DNA from: Amphirosellinia nigrospora
Taxonomy: Eukaryota > Ascomycota > Sordariomycetes > Xylariales > Xylariaceae
Length of the DNA: 64,000 nt
NCBI GenBank assembly: GCA_004123355.1
Contig: SCHM01000001.1
Location: forward strand, 2,782,001-2,846,000
Direction of reading: 5' to 3'
How positions within the stretch are numbered: position 1 is the stretch's first letter; each line of letters opens with the position of its first letter. This document shows, piece by piece, positions 47,892 to 59,043 of the stretch. The notes under the pieces are model-generated. The model was not told the origin of the DNA and searched no databases. It saw nothing but the letters and a program-made list of their open reading frames with translations. Made by a program: the position numbers and the translations under genes.

Positions 47892-48967
47892 ATGTCTTAT
47901 CTTTTCTCCAAATCGCGGCCACTCGCTCGGATACCAATTTCGAATGCGATATGGCCTACAATATGCGCACAATGCCGGCGCTCCTTCACCGCGAATGCGA
48001 TCCTCTCTAGTGGCCATAGTAAATGGTCCAAGATTAAGCATGAGAAGGCCGCCGCCGACAAGAAGAAGACCGCCCAGCGGGGCGGCTTCTCAAAGCTGTT
48101 GACCATGTACTCGAAAAGTGCGGCGATAACTCTCTTTGCCAGATAAGAGGCCTATCTTCCACTAACCCAACCCTACGTTTCCAGTGTACGGCCCTGATCC
48201 GAGCTTGAACACCCAGCTAGCATCAGTAATAACGACAGCCAAGAAAGGTACCACCTCAAGATGAACGAATAAGCGCATACAGAGAATACGAATCTAACGA
48301 ACGGCAATGGTAAACAGCGGGCATGCCTAAAGCCAACATCGACCTAGCCATCGCACGGGGCCAAGGCAAGTCCGAGACGGGCGCGAGCCTCGAGGCGGCC
48401 ACGCTCGAGGTGATGCTGGCGCCCTCGGTCGCTATGGTCATCGACATCGAGACGGACAATAAGCAGCGGTCTCTCAAGGACCTGCGGACGCTGGTCAAGA
48501 AGTACGGCGGCACCGTGACGCCGACGGCATTCTTGTTCACGAGACAGGGACGCGCCGTACTCAGTCACAACGGAAACGAGTCCGACCGTGTCAACGAAAC
48601 TAAAGAGAACCAGACGATGGACTTCGACGACGTCATGATGCAGGCGCTGGACGCCGGCGCCGAGGATGTCGAGAAGGACGACGAGGAGAATATCGTGTTG
48701 TGGACCCAACCGAACATGACGCACCAGGTCGCGCAGGACCTTGCCAAGACGCTAGGTCTGAATATCCTGAGCTCCGATATCCTCTGGTCGTGCACGTCCG
48801 ACAAGGTCAAGGTTGACAATGTTGAAGAGGCCGGTATACTGGCTAAGCTGCTTTCCGCTGTCCAAGAGTACCCCGACGTACAGGCCGTGTATATCAATGC
48901 GGAGCGAGGCGATGTCTCGGAGGAAGCTTGGGGTGCCATCGAAGAGGCACTTGATTCTGAAGAGTAG
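47892..48967 (+). CDS. YebC/TACO1-family mitochondrial translation factor
   Basis: YebC/DUF28 protein. Mitochondrial members (TACO1 type) bind the mitoribosome or mRNA and promote translation of COX1 and other proline-containing products. Exons are 47892-48117, 48185-48247 and 48318-48967, giving 313 codons with no frame break. Residues 1-40 are Arg/Ser-rich, a mitochondrial presequence. GHSKWSKIKH starts at residue 41, followed by KMYGPDPSLN, KKAGMPKANIDLAIARGQGK, MVIDIETDNKQRSLKDLRTL and the acidic C-terminal domain. The donor of intron 1 is GTGCGG, unusual, but the spliced reading KMYGPDP confirms it. The gene converges on PET100, another gene affecting cytochrome oxidase. Confidence 0.93.
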
Positions 48968-49331
48968 ATAGCTTGCGTGCGCAGTTGTAAAGTATTGTAC
49001 ATCACGTAGACTTGTACATTGTTCAAACATAGGTATATACAACCTTTTATGTATAGACAATTCCCACCTGCGCTTTCCTCTGCAGACTTTTGCCGACCTT
49101 AATCCATGTTCATCATGCCCCCAACGCCCGAATTCGATGTCGCATAAGTTGATACAGTTCAGTCTGTCGTGGCATCAAGGAGTCCCGTATCCTATATCAC
49201 CTGGTGTCCTCGTTTCATTTCGTTGCGTTGCATTTCGTTTCGGAATAGGTAACGCATATGCTTCTCGCATGTTTCGAATCTTGCATCATGTTCCTTCTGC
49301 TTCCCGGCCTCATAGCCCATCGGCCTTAATC
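48968..49331. other. Convergent 3' region
   Basis: 364 bases between the convergent stops of the YebC and PET100 genes. No other feature is visible. Confidence 0.6.
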
Positions 49332-49779
49332 TCAATCAGACTTCCCCTCATTCCCATTTCCACCGAGATCCCCACCAGCATCTCCCCTAGCCCGCGACGC
49401 GGCCTCGGCCTCGAGTCTCTTGTCACGCAAGTACAACCTCCGGGCGCGCAGGCGCTGGAGCTCGGCATGGATCTCGTCCCTCTCGAGGGGCACGCGGTTG
49501 GACTGCTCGGGCTTGGGCCAGAAGTCGGGCACGGCGAAGCGCTCGTCTAGATTCGTGCCAAAGTAGAACATGATGCCAATCGGGAACATGAGGTACATGC
49601 CGAACTATCCAACCCCGTCAGGTAAGTAAACGGACGGGCTGACGTACATCGTGGAAAGCAGATACTAAATGACTAGGGTAAGGATAGGAGAGGGACGAGG
49701 AGTAGAGGGGTTGATTTGGTTAGTTCGATTAATTGGATTGAAAACTGACTTTAAACACTTCGAGGTTTAGCCCACCCAT
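49332..49779 (-). CDS. PET100: PET100, cytochrome c oxidase assembly factor
   Basis: Small mitochondrial inner-membrane protein needed for assembly of complex IV. Exon 1 (49750-49779) codes MGGLNLEVFK; a 145-bp intron (49605-49749) with GTCAGT donor separates it from exon 2 (49332-49604), which continues FGMYLMFPIGIMFYFGTNLD. That segment is the single membrane helix; after it come RFAVPDFWPKPEQSNRVPLE and a charged coiled region. In total 101 codons, typical for the family, with no frame break. The tiny first exon is easily missed by gene callers. It sits tail-to-tail with the YebC/TACO1 gene. Confidence 0.9.
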
Positions 49780-50197
49780 CTTGATGCTCACCCTCCTTCT
49801 TCCCTTGTGGATAGCCCTCGGTCAGTCAGGTTAGAAAATGGCTCTAGGGCAAAAGTCGAGCTTCCACTACGGAGCAGAATGCGATTGATCAGAAGTATTT
49901 TTCGCGCGGCACAGGGACTTCTCATCGTTCCGCGCAATTAAGCCATTAGTCTGGAGCGAGCTTCGATCGGAATATTAGATGCTACCGGGTAGTTAGCGTC
50001 GGTTAATCCATTTTCCTTTACTAGCGTAGGCGCGCTAAGGACAGGGATTACAATCAAGTACCTAAGTATACCTCTATTCTGGTGTAACCCCTGTTAACAA
50101 ATAAAGGTACAGAGATATATATTAAAAGATTGCTAATATAGATAGGTATTTAAACTAATCATTAAGTCGCACAACTACCTAAACTACCAAAGCTCGA
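49780..50197. other. Intergenic region, AT-rich toward the right
   Basis: Promoter side of PET100 and 3' flank of the transcription factor gene. The last 120 bases (50080-50200) are notably AT-rich. No open frame is supported. Confidence 0.55.
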
Positions 50198-52052
50198 CTA
50201 CCAACTGAATACCTCCTCGATCACTTCCTGGGAGCCATACTCTTCCCCTGTATTTGTAGTGTAATGCAGGCGACCTCCTCTTCCGTCGATCTTTAGGAGC
50301 GGCCGAGAGCTAAACCATTCCAGTGCCCCGTGACTATCTGCTCTAGCATTCGCTTTGCTTAATTCACTCTCCTCGATCTCTATGACCCTCTCAGCAGCCT
50401 TTGCCACCAGCCAACTATTCCAGAGACCCTCTTGACGATGCACTGAGCGAAGAACTGCAATCGCTCGGTGGCGGATTACATAGTCTCGACAATTGGTAGC
50501 CACAGCATACATTGGAAGGATATATCCGGACTCCCAACTGAACGAAATGGTATCATCTCTGCTATCATTGTTGGACGAGATATAAAAGACTATCTTCTCC
50601 CCGAGTGATACTATTTCTACTAACTGCCCATGAAGTCGCCCAAGTAGCTGGTGAGTTCGGACGTCGAAGCTCGATTTCAAACGAAACCCAGGTGACCAGC
50701 ACATTGAGTTGGAGTACCGCCGCAGCAAGCTCTTCCTTCCATGAGAAATTTCCTCTCTTTGACTGCATGAGTTCCTGAACCGCAAGCCAAAACTTTGCCA
50801 TCAGGTTTCCAAGATGGCTTCGCTGATTTTCCGTGGGGTTTTGAGGCAATTGCACAGCGTCGCCTGATAGCTTGGCGTCCAGATTGCCGCTAAACAGGCA
50901 GGCGCCAAATTCAAACGTACTCTTGGCCTCATTGATGCTGGAGAATGAGATAGGAGCACCGCCGTATATCTGACTAGTAAGAAGATGAGAAGATGCAACA
51001 ACTGGGCGCTGATAGTCCCCGATCATCTGCGTTAACTCTGTCAGCTAAGGAAAAGTCTAGAAGGATAATACTAGTGCAAAGGAAGTTAACGACGACACAC
51101 TACAGGAGTAATCCGACGCCGTCTTGACTCTGCATAATAACAACGGTACTTAATCTGTGACGAAAATGGAATAATAGGGAAAACCTTACTCTGGAGGCCT
51201 GAGAGTCCAGCAACGCGAACACTTTCGCATATGTCTCCAGTGAAGTGTAGGAATTAAGGCGGCTCGTGGACCCAAATTGTTGGTGATGCAGTCCTCCGCT
51301 TCGCTGGTCATATGCCGTCTCACGCAAAAGTTTAACGCCATTTTGAATGTGAGTTATCGCCAAGGCATTGTTTCCCTGAATATTCTGTAAAATTCGGCGT
51401 CGACAATTAGTATTCAGCATCATATCACGGGGATCAAACAGGTGAACGACGATACCTCGAAGCAAGCGAAAAGAATGGATGAAACGAGGTAAATATCAAT
51501 ACTCCGCTTCCCATTATTAAAAGAGGGATCTAATAGATGCTTGATTGCAAGGTTGTACTGCCTCAGTGCAAAGACTCCCGCTAAATCCGTCTCGGCTGTC
51601 TGTTTCATGGCCAGCTCGTGACGTGAGCCTATGGCGACGATTGCGTGCGTGCAGGTTCATGATGTGCAGCCTGAAGGATAAGTCTTTCCCAGAAGTCAGA
51701 TCCGAAAAAGCCAGCCATTTGTGAGCATGTGCGCTGCACGAAAAAAGCAAAGGATCGTTTGGAACGCGGGCAACCCTGGATTTCAGAAGATGGTCCTGCT
51801 AGGATGGTCACCGCTTCCGTACCCGTGTTGATATGAGCATAGCCGTCACAGGCACGGCCCGTCGATGTGCATCGGAGACAAGCAGGCAGTGCTTCGTCAC
51901 ATTTAACTCGTCGGACTGTCCCAATGTTTAGTTTATATGTACATATTGTACTACGAACCCTCGTTGGGGTACTTACTTTTGCAAGTGAGACATCCCGTCT
52001 GCGTCTTGGGCCGATACGCTCGCTGTCTCTTCCCCTTTTTAACCTTGGTCAT
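50198..52052 (-). CDS. Zn2Cys6 fungal transcription factor
   Basis: Fungal binuclear-cluster DNA-binding regulator. Exons are 51977-52052, 51456-51915, 51190-51384 and 50198-51026 (complement). The cluster is split by intron 1: CLTCK in exon 1 and IRRVKCDEALPACLRCTSTG RAC in exon 2, giving C-x2-C-x6-C-x6-C-x2-C-x6-C at residues 21-48, preceded by a basic tail (KKGKRQRAYRPK). The rest is the helical middle-homology type region (DLAGVFALRQYNLAIKHLLD; QGNNALAITHIQNGVKLLRE). Two frame breaks: one base missing near 51650 (needed for RHAIVAIGSRHELAMKQ) and one extra near 50673. Corrected length is 520 codons, common for this family. It is divergent from the secreted peptidase gene 537 bp away, so it may regulate it; that is inference. 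Confidence 0.88.
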
Positions 52053-52589
52053 CTCGGAATTCGGCTGCTAGTAGTTGGTGCACCTACGTTGCCTAGTAGC
52101 GAATGAGAGAAAGATGCCGCGGACAAGAATTGGCGAGAAGGGCTACCTCAACCATATTACTTGACAAAGTACTTCGCGCATGGCTACCCGGCGCCATGTT
52201 GAGCCACATCATGTTGCACGCCCCTAGCTAGCTGTAGCCCGTGAAGCGCAATTTGATATAAAATGGGGTCTCTGATTGGTGTGCTCGTAAGGACCCTGTA
52301 ACTTACTCCGTAGACTTACCCACATCAACCCTGTCACTTCAAGATCCCCTAAGCTACTGAGCTAATCCTAACCTTTGGTAAGGTCAACACGCGAGGAAGG
52401 CTGTCTGTCTAGGTTAGGCTTTAATTAAACGGCTCAACAGAGCTCAAGGATAGGACTTTGGTTACGAGTTACTCAGCTAACCCAGCGAAATCTATAAGAA
52501 GCAGCATAATAGACTCTCTTGCACGTGAATCAGAATATGTCAATTTATTTCCGGTCCTTTGAAGTTCACACTCGTTTTGCACAGTCATA
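52053..52589. promoter_or_regulatory. Divergent promoter region, Zn2Cys6 factor and peptidase
   Basis: 537 bases between two divergent start codons. No TATA box or inverted CGG pair was confidently identified. Confidence 0.45.
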
Positions 52590-54700
52590 ATGATTTTCAA
52601 CCACTATCAATTTGCCTTGCTGGGCTTATTTTCCTTTGTATCTGCCACATGTTCTCAGAATTGTACCTGGGACACTATAACTCCCTCCCAGTCTCTCATC
52701 TGGTGCTCCTGTTACGACGGCTTCTTTTGTGCGAAACTTGATGTTAGTTGTTACAGAATTCCGAAGCTTGCCTACTAATCCCTTACATAGGTACCTCTGG
52801 ATTATCAAAATCCGAAGCTCGGCCGAGCTTCGGTCCCTCTTATTAAATTGCCGGCTAATTCTACCTCTTCCTATGGCTCTTATCAAGGCATGATTCTCAT
52901 AAATCCTGGTGGGCCAGGAGGCTCAGGTGTAGACGAAGTTCAGAACAACGGAGTTGCTTATTATCAGGTTAGTCAATTTCAGGTTATCATTGTACTTTTC
53001 TCTAGACAACTCTCAATTCCATGGTTCCTGGCCGACCGACGGTTTCGTGCGCATTCTTTTAACTATTCGTTGAATTATCACTAACTTTCATCTTTCGGCT
53101 CAGTCCGTGGCTGGAGATAATTGGGACATCGTTGGATTTGAGCCGAGAGGGATATACCGTAGCGAACCCAACATAAACTGCTCCGCCACCACCAACGCTA
53201 TTCATAATGCCATTGAACTCTCGATTTGTTCCCAACGTGACGGACGAGTTTTTCACCAGTTACATTCAGGCTGGGGCAGAACTTGGTCGCCATTGCCAGC
53301 AAGCTGTTGTGTGGGGAGAAGGATGCTGGTCCTCATATGTCAACCACGACAAATGCGAGGGATATGCTTAGCATCGTGGATGCGTTTGCAAAAACTGCCG
53401 ATGGCCGCAGAGCGGCAAAACCAAGCAATCTCCTGAATTACTTCGGCTACAGCTACGGTACATTCCTCGGCCAAGTTTTTGCCTCGCTGTTTCCTGACAG
53501 AGTGGGTAACATGGTTCTGGATGGTGTCTTGAGTCTCGATTTACCCTTGGGAGAGAACTTTACCGAGGTAACCTCCCCAGCAGACGGAGTTATCGCTTCA
53601 TTCTTCATATATTGTTTCGAGGCAGGTTAGTCGCTTGGTTCTTCTAATCCCTTTTTGGCACGTGCTAGAGACACAGATTGCTTCAATAAGCATATCTTCT
53701 CCTGCTCCTCCTAGGCTCCCAATGCATTGGGTGGATTCTTATCGTAAGTGGGCATTGTTGATTTAAGTGTTGCATATAGGGCCATCGCAGTGTTCGTTTC
53801 ATACTGGTGCTTCCGCACTTTCCATTTTCAATCGATTTAACCAGTCCTTCGTCCAACTGAACCCTCAAGAAGCAAAGGCCGAAAATTGGGCAAATGCGAC
53901 AGACATCGAGGCAGCATTGTTAACGCTGAAGACTGCCATATACGGCTCCGTCGCATCGCCAATTTTTTCCTTCAACTCCTTATCGGACGCCTTAGTTGCG
54001 CTTGAACAAGCTATTGCCATTCAAAATGTCGCGGCGTGGACAGAGGCAATAGTCGCGCTCATCGGAGACCCGGGCCGGCCGGCGACGCGAACGCAGAGCT
54101 GAGACTTGGGACTCTATGCAGCGACCAGGGTAATAAATGGTATAACAAGTCGCTAGAAGACTTGTCTCCTGCTATTGAGCATTTTAGGGAAGTAAGCATC
54201 GTTGGAGAGATTATTGCCAAGTCAATGCTTGGTTGCCTCGGTTGGTCGATCAAAGCCACAGAAGCCTACTCGGGCCCATTCGGCGGCGATACGCAAACTC
54301 CTATATTATTCGCTGGCAACACCTACGACCCGATTTCGCCCGTTACAAAGTAAGTGGAGTCTACTTCTCTCCATAAAGGCTACGCTGACATGAAATAAAG
54401 CGCGCTCGCGGCCGCACCAATGTACAAGGACGCCCAGGTAGTCACTGTTGACGCAACTGGGGTGAGTGAAGTCTCCCTCAATACAAATTATCTTACTTAA
54501 TGCTGATTGATTCAAAGCACACGTCAAGGGTTGCTGGCAATATCTGCTGGAAAGCGAAAGTGAATGCTTATTTTCAAACTACCCAGATGCCTGGCAATGA
54601 TTCTTACTGTCCACTCGAGACTGGCCCGTTTGGAATCGCCCTAAACGCAACCCTGAAAAATATAATTAGGGAAGCAGGTTTATCGCAGCTGGTTCGGTGA
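52590..54700 (+). CDS. Secreted S33/TAP-like alpha/beta-hydrolase peptidase
   Basis: Extracellular serine aminopeptidase-like hydrolase of the TAP-like group. Exons are 52590-52742, 52791-52967, 53104-53625, 53780-54349, 54401-54461 and 54518-54700. Residues 1-22 form a signal peptide (MIFNHYQFALLGLFSFVSAT). INPGGPGGSG (88-97) is the oxyanion-hole motif, DIVGFEPRGI the following strand, GYSYG (about 224-228) the nucleophile elbow, GNTYDPISPV carries the acid and DATGHTSR the histidine, split by the last intron. Many Asn glycosylation sites and several Cys fit secretion. Frame breaks: one extra base near 53217, one extra in the G run 53313-53316, one missing near 54072; with these the six exons sum to 555 codons in consistent phase. 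All catalytic residues are present, so an active enzyme is likely. Confidence 0.85.
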
Positions 54701-55618
54701 GATAATACGATTTATCCAGTGTGGAAAATCAATCCACATGTTCATTACAGATTGTTGCGACTACCTAGAACAAAGGACGTGTACGTATATATGTACCACC
54801 AGATCACCGGTGCCCTCTAGGCTACTTACTTTCATTTTATCGCTGATATACTACTACTTAATTGTTTATTTATATGTGTCTCCCCTCCTTTCGACATCTT
54901 GCCCGAGACGCAACCACAACAATCTACGCACGCCCCGCGGTGTAGAACCTGACATAGAGTTTTATGCAGTTAAACGGACGATTCATAAATAATTTCATTT
55001 TCTATTTCTAAGTTCCTTGTAATAAATAAGTTTTAGAAAAAAAAGCTTAGAGAAATAGTTGTACTATAGCATTTCCTCCTTCATTCTAAACTACTTCGCT
55101 CTACATGCTCTTCAGAGCTCCGAGAGCGTCCCTGCTCTCTCCGCCCAACAGGCCATCTTCCTGTTGGTTTGTAACAGCTACGGTCCGTGACTAGTGCGAT
55201 TTACCTTATGTGTCTGAATAACTTCGCTTTGCATTACCTATCTAGGTTTCGAATAGAGTTCCCGTTTTCGAATAGGTGTTCGGGGAGGCTATATAAGGTC
55301 AGGAAAGTTTAGTAGAGCTTAAGAAGGCTTTAATGAATATATCCATGATTTGGCCTCATGTACTTGAGCAACTTGTTACTTAAAAAATATTAATTATCTA
55401 CAGTATTGGCTGTTTAAACCCCAGCTCTACTAGCAGTCACACATGATGCGGCTCCCTGAAATATCTAATAATTCCCAACCACATCGTCTTCCAACCGCCA
55501 TCACATTTCCCGACTTGAATGTTGGTCTGAACGTCTCAAGCTGGTCTAGAACTTTGTTCGACTGCTGGCAGAACAACTGTCCTTGGCGTTTGTCCCATCG
55601 GTCCAGTTAATGTGCAAG
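54701..55618. other. AT-rich intergenic region
   Basis: Convergent 3' flanks of the peptidase and the small secreted protein gene. It contains a possible hairpin region near 55123-55170 (GAGAGC/GCTCTC and CAACAGG/CCTGTTG pairs). No gene is supported. Confidence 0.5.
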
Positions 55619-56179
55619 TCAACGGGTTGAATTTTCCCATTGGATGCAAAATAGGTATGCATTCGGGTCGCTGGGGTTCCCGATATCTGATGTAAGAATG
55701 TGCGAGGCATCCAGGCCCGCCCTGTGCGAAACAATATTGGTCAGAAAGCCTGCTATGGTCACATGAAAACTATGCGGACAATATGAAAGATGATTAGCCA
55801 GTGTTCACATACCCGCTAGATGTCAAAGTCTCCCAGAATTCAACTGTGAAATTCGTGGTGCTGGTCCACCCATCTGCAGGCAAACGAAATTGCAATGACG
55901 GGCTATCGCATGGGGTCCACTCTGTTGGAGCTGGATCGGTACCTTCGGGCCAGCCCACGCTGCAAGTTGTGTTGAGGGTATTGCCAGTGCTTGATGTAGG
56001 GTCCGGGTAAGTCACCGAGATGTCAACAAAGGAGTTAACAGAGGGTAAGCCATAAGGAGGATAAGGGTATGGGAAGGTAGCTCTTAAATCAGTGATAACG
56101 AATTCGGGTGCATCTCGGGACTCAAGCGGGAGCGCCAAGGCAAGAGGAATGAGGACGACACGATAGTTAGAGCAAACAT
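55619..56179 (-). CDS. Small secreted protein, possibly AA1-like
   Basis: Exons are 55813-56179 and 55619-55769 (complement), with a 43-bp intron. The N terminus MFALTIVS...LALALPLESR is a signal peptide once one missing base near 56155 is allowed for. The mature part begins FVITDLRATFPYPYPPYG and includes TTCSVGWPEG, TEWTPCDSPSLQFRLP and NFTVEFWETLTSSG. This strand-rich layout with a W...C pair is reminiscent of the Alternaria AA1-like secreted fold. Corrected length is 173 codons. The assignment to AA1 is weak; the secreted nature is better supported. It is a candidate effector or surface protein. Confidence 0.5.
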
Positions 56180-58552
56180 ATTGCCGACGGCGTATGGGTA
56201 CATCCAGTCGATTTGATGATCCTTAGCAATAGCAATTTATGATTCAAAGACCCGGAGGCGGAGTTGAGTTTGAATCAAGGTATAGTGGAAAGAATAGGAT
56301 CCTAACTTACGACATGCGATGACCGTTTCTATTTATACTCCGACTTCTACTGATGCCGACAGCTCCCTCCCTGTCTATTCTACAGCTGCTCTGTGCTTAG
56401 TAGAACAGATACATGGGCCCTTACTTTGAAAAAGTCATCTCGTTACAATAACGCCACCTTGAATACGAGATATTTCAGCTCTGATATCGAATACGACCTA
56501 ATAATCAAAAAGTTGCCACATCAAAGATGAATGCTTAGGTGAGATGGTTGGATTAAACTTGCTCTTCCATCCAATTTACCTCGTTTGCTGCTCATTGAAA
56601 TGATTGGATCAACAGTCATTTTCACCAAGTTGTTGGTAAAGGCATCTATATAGTGCAGGATCCTTTGTTCACAACCTATTCAACTTTATCTAGTAAACAC
56701 TTCACCAGTACACTATATTTTACTTTGTTCGATATACCACGCAGATTCTATATCATATAATTCCAATTAATTAGTTACACTCCTTTTCCTACTGCCATGA
56801 TTTGAGAGTTCTTTTCCTCTTCGTTTTTCGGTCTTTTTAGCAGTATCATCTTGCGGCCTATTTTCAAGAGTACGACCCGTCATTAGATCAGCTACAGGGC
56901 TGACGGTCAGCCGCTGACCTATCCGGGCCGGTTTACTATATTTTTAGCTCCTGTCAGATATAGCGCTGATCTCAACGCGTGGCACAGCGCACAGGCTCGC
57001 TTATTCTAGGACGTTTGGTTATCCGCTGATACGCACTCGCTGCATCAATCCTATCATCGGACCCTCCGGAGAAGAAAACCAGACTACTTGTACTAAAGGA
57101 CGGCACGGGTTGACTCAGCTTTATATATGTCATAACCTCACTATCAGGGTATGGGGTGTATATTGATATCTGTTGTTGCGCAGAGAGTCTAGGAGTCTCT
57201 GGGGCTAGCCCCTGGCTATATACATCTAGGTCCTTTGTTCCTAGGGCCATAAGTTCCACGAAGTCTATATGAGGCTTGGGAAGGTGAGTGTTTTGGTGTG
57301 CTAGACAAGGTATCGTGAGATCAGGAGATGCCTTGTGACAATATAAAGCATCATCAATGCCACAGGATGACATATGCTAACATCCCTCGTCGAGCATATT
57401 TTCATGGCTTTCATTACTATTAACTTGTACCTATGGGAGATCACTGACTCGCTATGGAAAAGCGGCGAGGACTCGGTGGAAGGTGACCTCGTCTCCAATA
57501 TTTCATTGGTGTAAATACAGTCTCTTACAAGTTGTTGACCGACTCACACATCAATGGCTTAGCCGCCGCCTTCATGCCTCGTAGAAACTTAAAAGCCACT
57601 CAGCTTTCCTGAGTACATACGCTGAAGCCAGCCTTGGCGTATGTTCACCTCTTGAAAATCCACAACGGATGTAGGCCAACGACTCCGCTTTAGTGTATGA
57701 ACTAGAAAGCAATATCTCTACAGTCTTACCTCAGCACATATAGAGCAGTAAAGAGCGAGGCCGATGAGGCTCTGCACAACCCTAAACTAGGATTTGAACC
57801 CGTTCAGACTAGCTTTTGCACAGCGAACTATATAGCATAAAATACGCAATATATCAGGACTCCGCAGACGATACTCTTCGGGCCTGAAATCAGCGCAGTT
57901 GACTGATTTTACCTCCCCAGTTACCAATCGAACCTGTCGTTCTTAATCAAGCTTAGCTAGTTGTCATATATAGCCAACAGCGTATACATAGTCCTTTTAA
58001 CATTTGATTACTTGAGGCCTAGGCAAGAGTTCATACATAGAGTGATGGCTTGTCTTACCAAATGCATTCCGAATTTATAATTTAAAAGTACATGTTCATA
58101 CACACTGCATTGAAATTCATCCAGACAGACCCAAACTATATGATGTGATTAGTTATTCGGCCACAATTAAGCGTCATTGGTGTTACCTAGAAAATGGCCA
58201 ACTTCTAGACTATGCAGGTCCGAGCCGTTCTTAAGCTTGTCCAATAAGTCAGATGATAGGTCTTGGCTAAGAATAAGCAAGTCAACAATAGAGGGTACAC
58301 GCTGTATGAGAAGGGCGTAGCAGTCTTAGCATATCCTACAACTGATCTGCTAGTCTAAGACACATTGCTCGTACACAACGGCCTGAACTATTGAATGTAT
58401 GTGTATACTAGAGCATACAAACCACAAGGCTCCTGATTTGCCTATAAAAGGAGGTTCGCCGCTGATCCTCCTCGCCTTATTGAGTTTTCCGACAACCTGC
58501 TTTCATAATCCTATCTCTGAACTTCCAAACGTTCATTAGATTTGTTACGACC
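56180..58552. other. 2.4-kb intergenic region
   Basis: Two overlapping minus-strand frames (56972-57373, 134 codons, and 57301-57498) show no recognisable motif and no introns; they are not called as genes. A GGTTCAAATCC B-box-like string on the minus strand near 57795 lacks the rest of a tRNA. The right end holds the promoter of the Y3-like gene. Confidence 0.5.
58443..58450 (+). promoter_or_regulatory. TATA box of the small secreted protein gene
   Basis: TATAAAAG lies 103 bases upstream of the start codon at 58553, a normal fungal TATA-to-ATG distance with a short leader. It suggests a strong, regulated promoter. Confidence 0.65.
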
Positions 58553-59043
58553 ATGCATAACACTACTTTCTTGAGCTTGGCCGTCGCCGTCGTGGCCGCC
58601 ACCGCCGCGGCTCTCCCCTCAGCTTCTTCTTCGCCGGAGCAGGTACCCCGTCTCCTCCAACCCCGCGGCTGCTATACCAGTGGCGCATCGTGGGGCGATA
58701 GCAAGGCGTATGCCCTCGAACTAGCCGGCGCGGTCTGCAACGCCCAGCTGGGCCAACGCACCTACACATCGGGCTCGCCCGTGGCCGGGGCCTGCTATAA
58801 CCTTGGCACCAACAAGAAGGTCAACTTCCAGGTCTCCAAGATCAGCGCCGGGGACCGCTTCCTCAGCTACGCCGACTGCCAAGACGGTCTTACTAAAGAA
58901 ATAAACGGCTGCGGACAAGGCGGCGACTCTAGCTACACCAACTGGAGATACATGTAAGAAGATTCTTTTAAAAGCGTTGAGTCATGATCTTATAACAACT
59001 AACTTAATCGTGAAGCTCCGATCCGAATGATGGTGTGTGTTAA
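58553..59043 (+). CDS. Small secreted Cys-rich protein, Y3-like glycan-binding candidate
   Basis: Exon 1 (58553-58953), a 62-bp intron with GTAAGA donor and CTAAC branch, and exon 2 (59016-59043) give 142 residues ending DPNDGVC. Residues 1-21 are a signal peptide (TTFLSLAVAVVAATAAALPS). A propeptide-like stretch ends QPRGC. The mature protein has six Cys: GCYTSGASWGD, AVCNAQ, GACYNLG, YADCQDGL, INGCGQGG and the final Cys. The pattern GLTKEINGCGQGGDSSYTNW followed by RY.SDPN..VC is shared by small fungal proteins related to the glycan-binding protein Y3 of mushrooms. Without the second exon the last Cys is lost, so the intron matters. No frame break. A lectin role is inferred from the pattern only. 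Confidence 0.7.

Noticed and set aside
56972-57373. 134-codon minus-strand frame that might be a transposase fragment
   Set aside because: No catalytic or helix-turn-helix motif could be read, and there are no terminal repeats around it.
57780-57860. Possible tRNA on the minus strand (GGGTTCAAATCC B-box-like string)
   Set aside because: The T stem does not pair well and no matching acceptor or anticodon arms were found.
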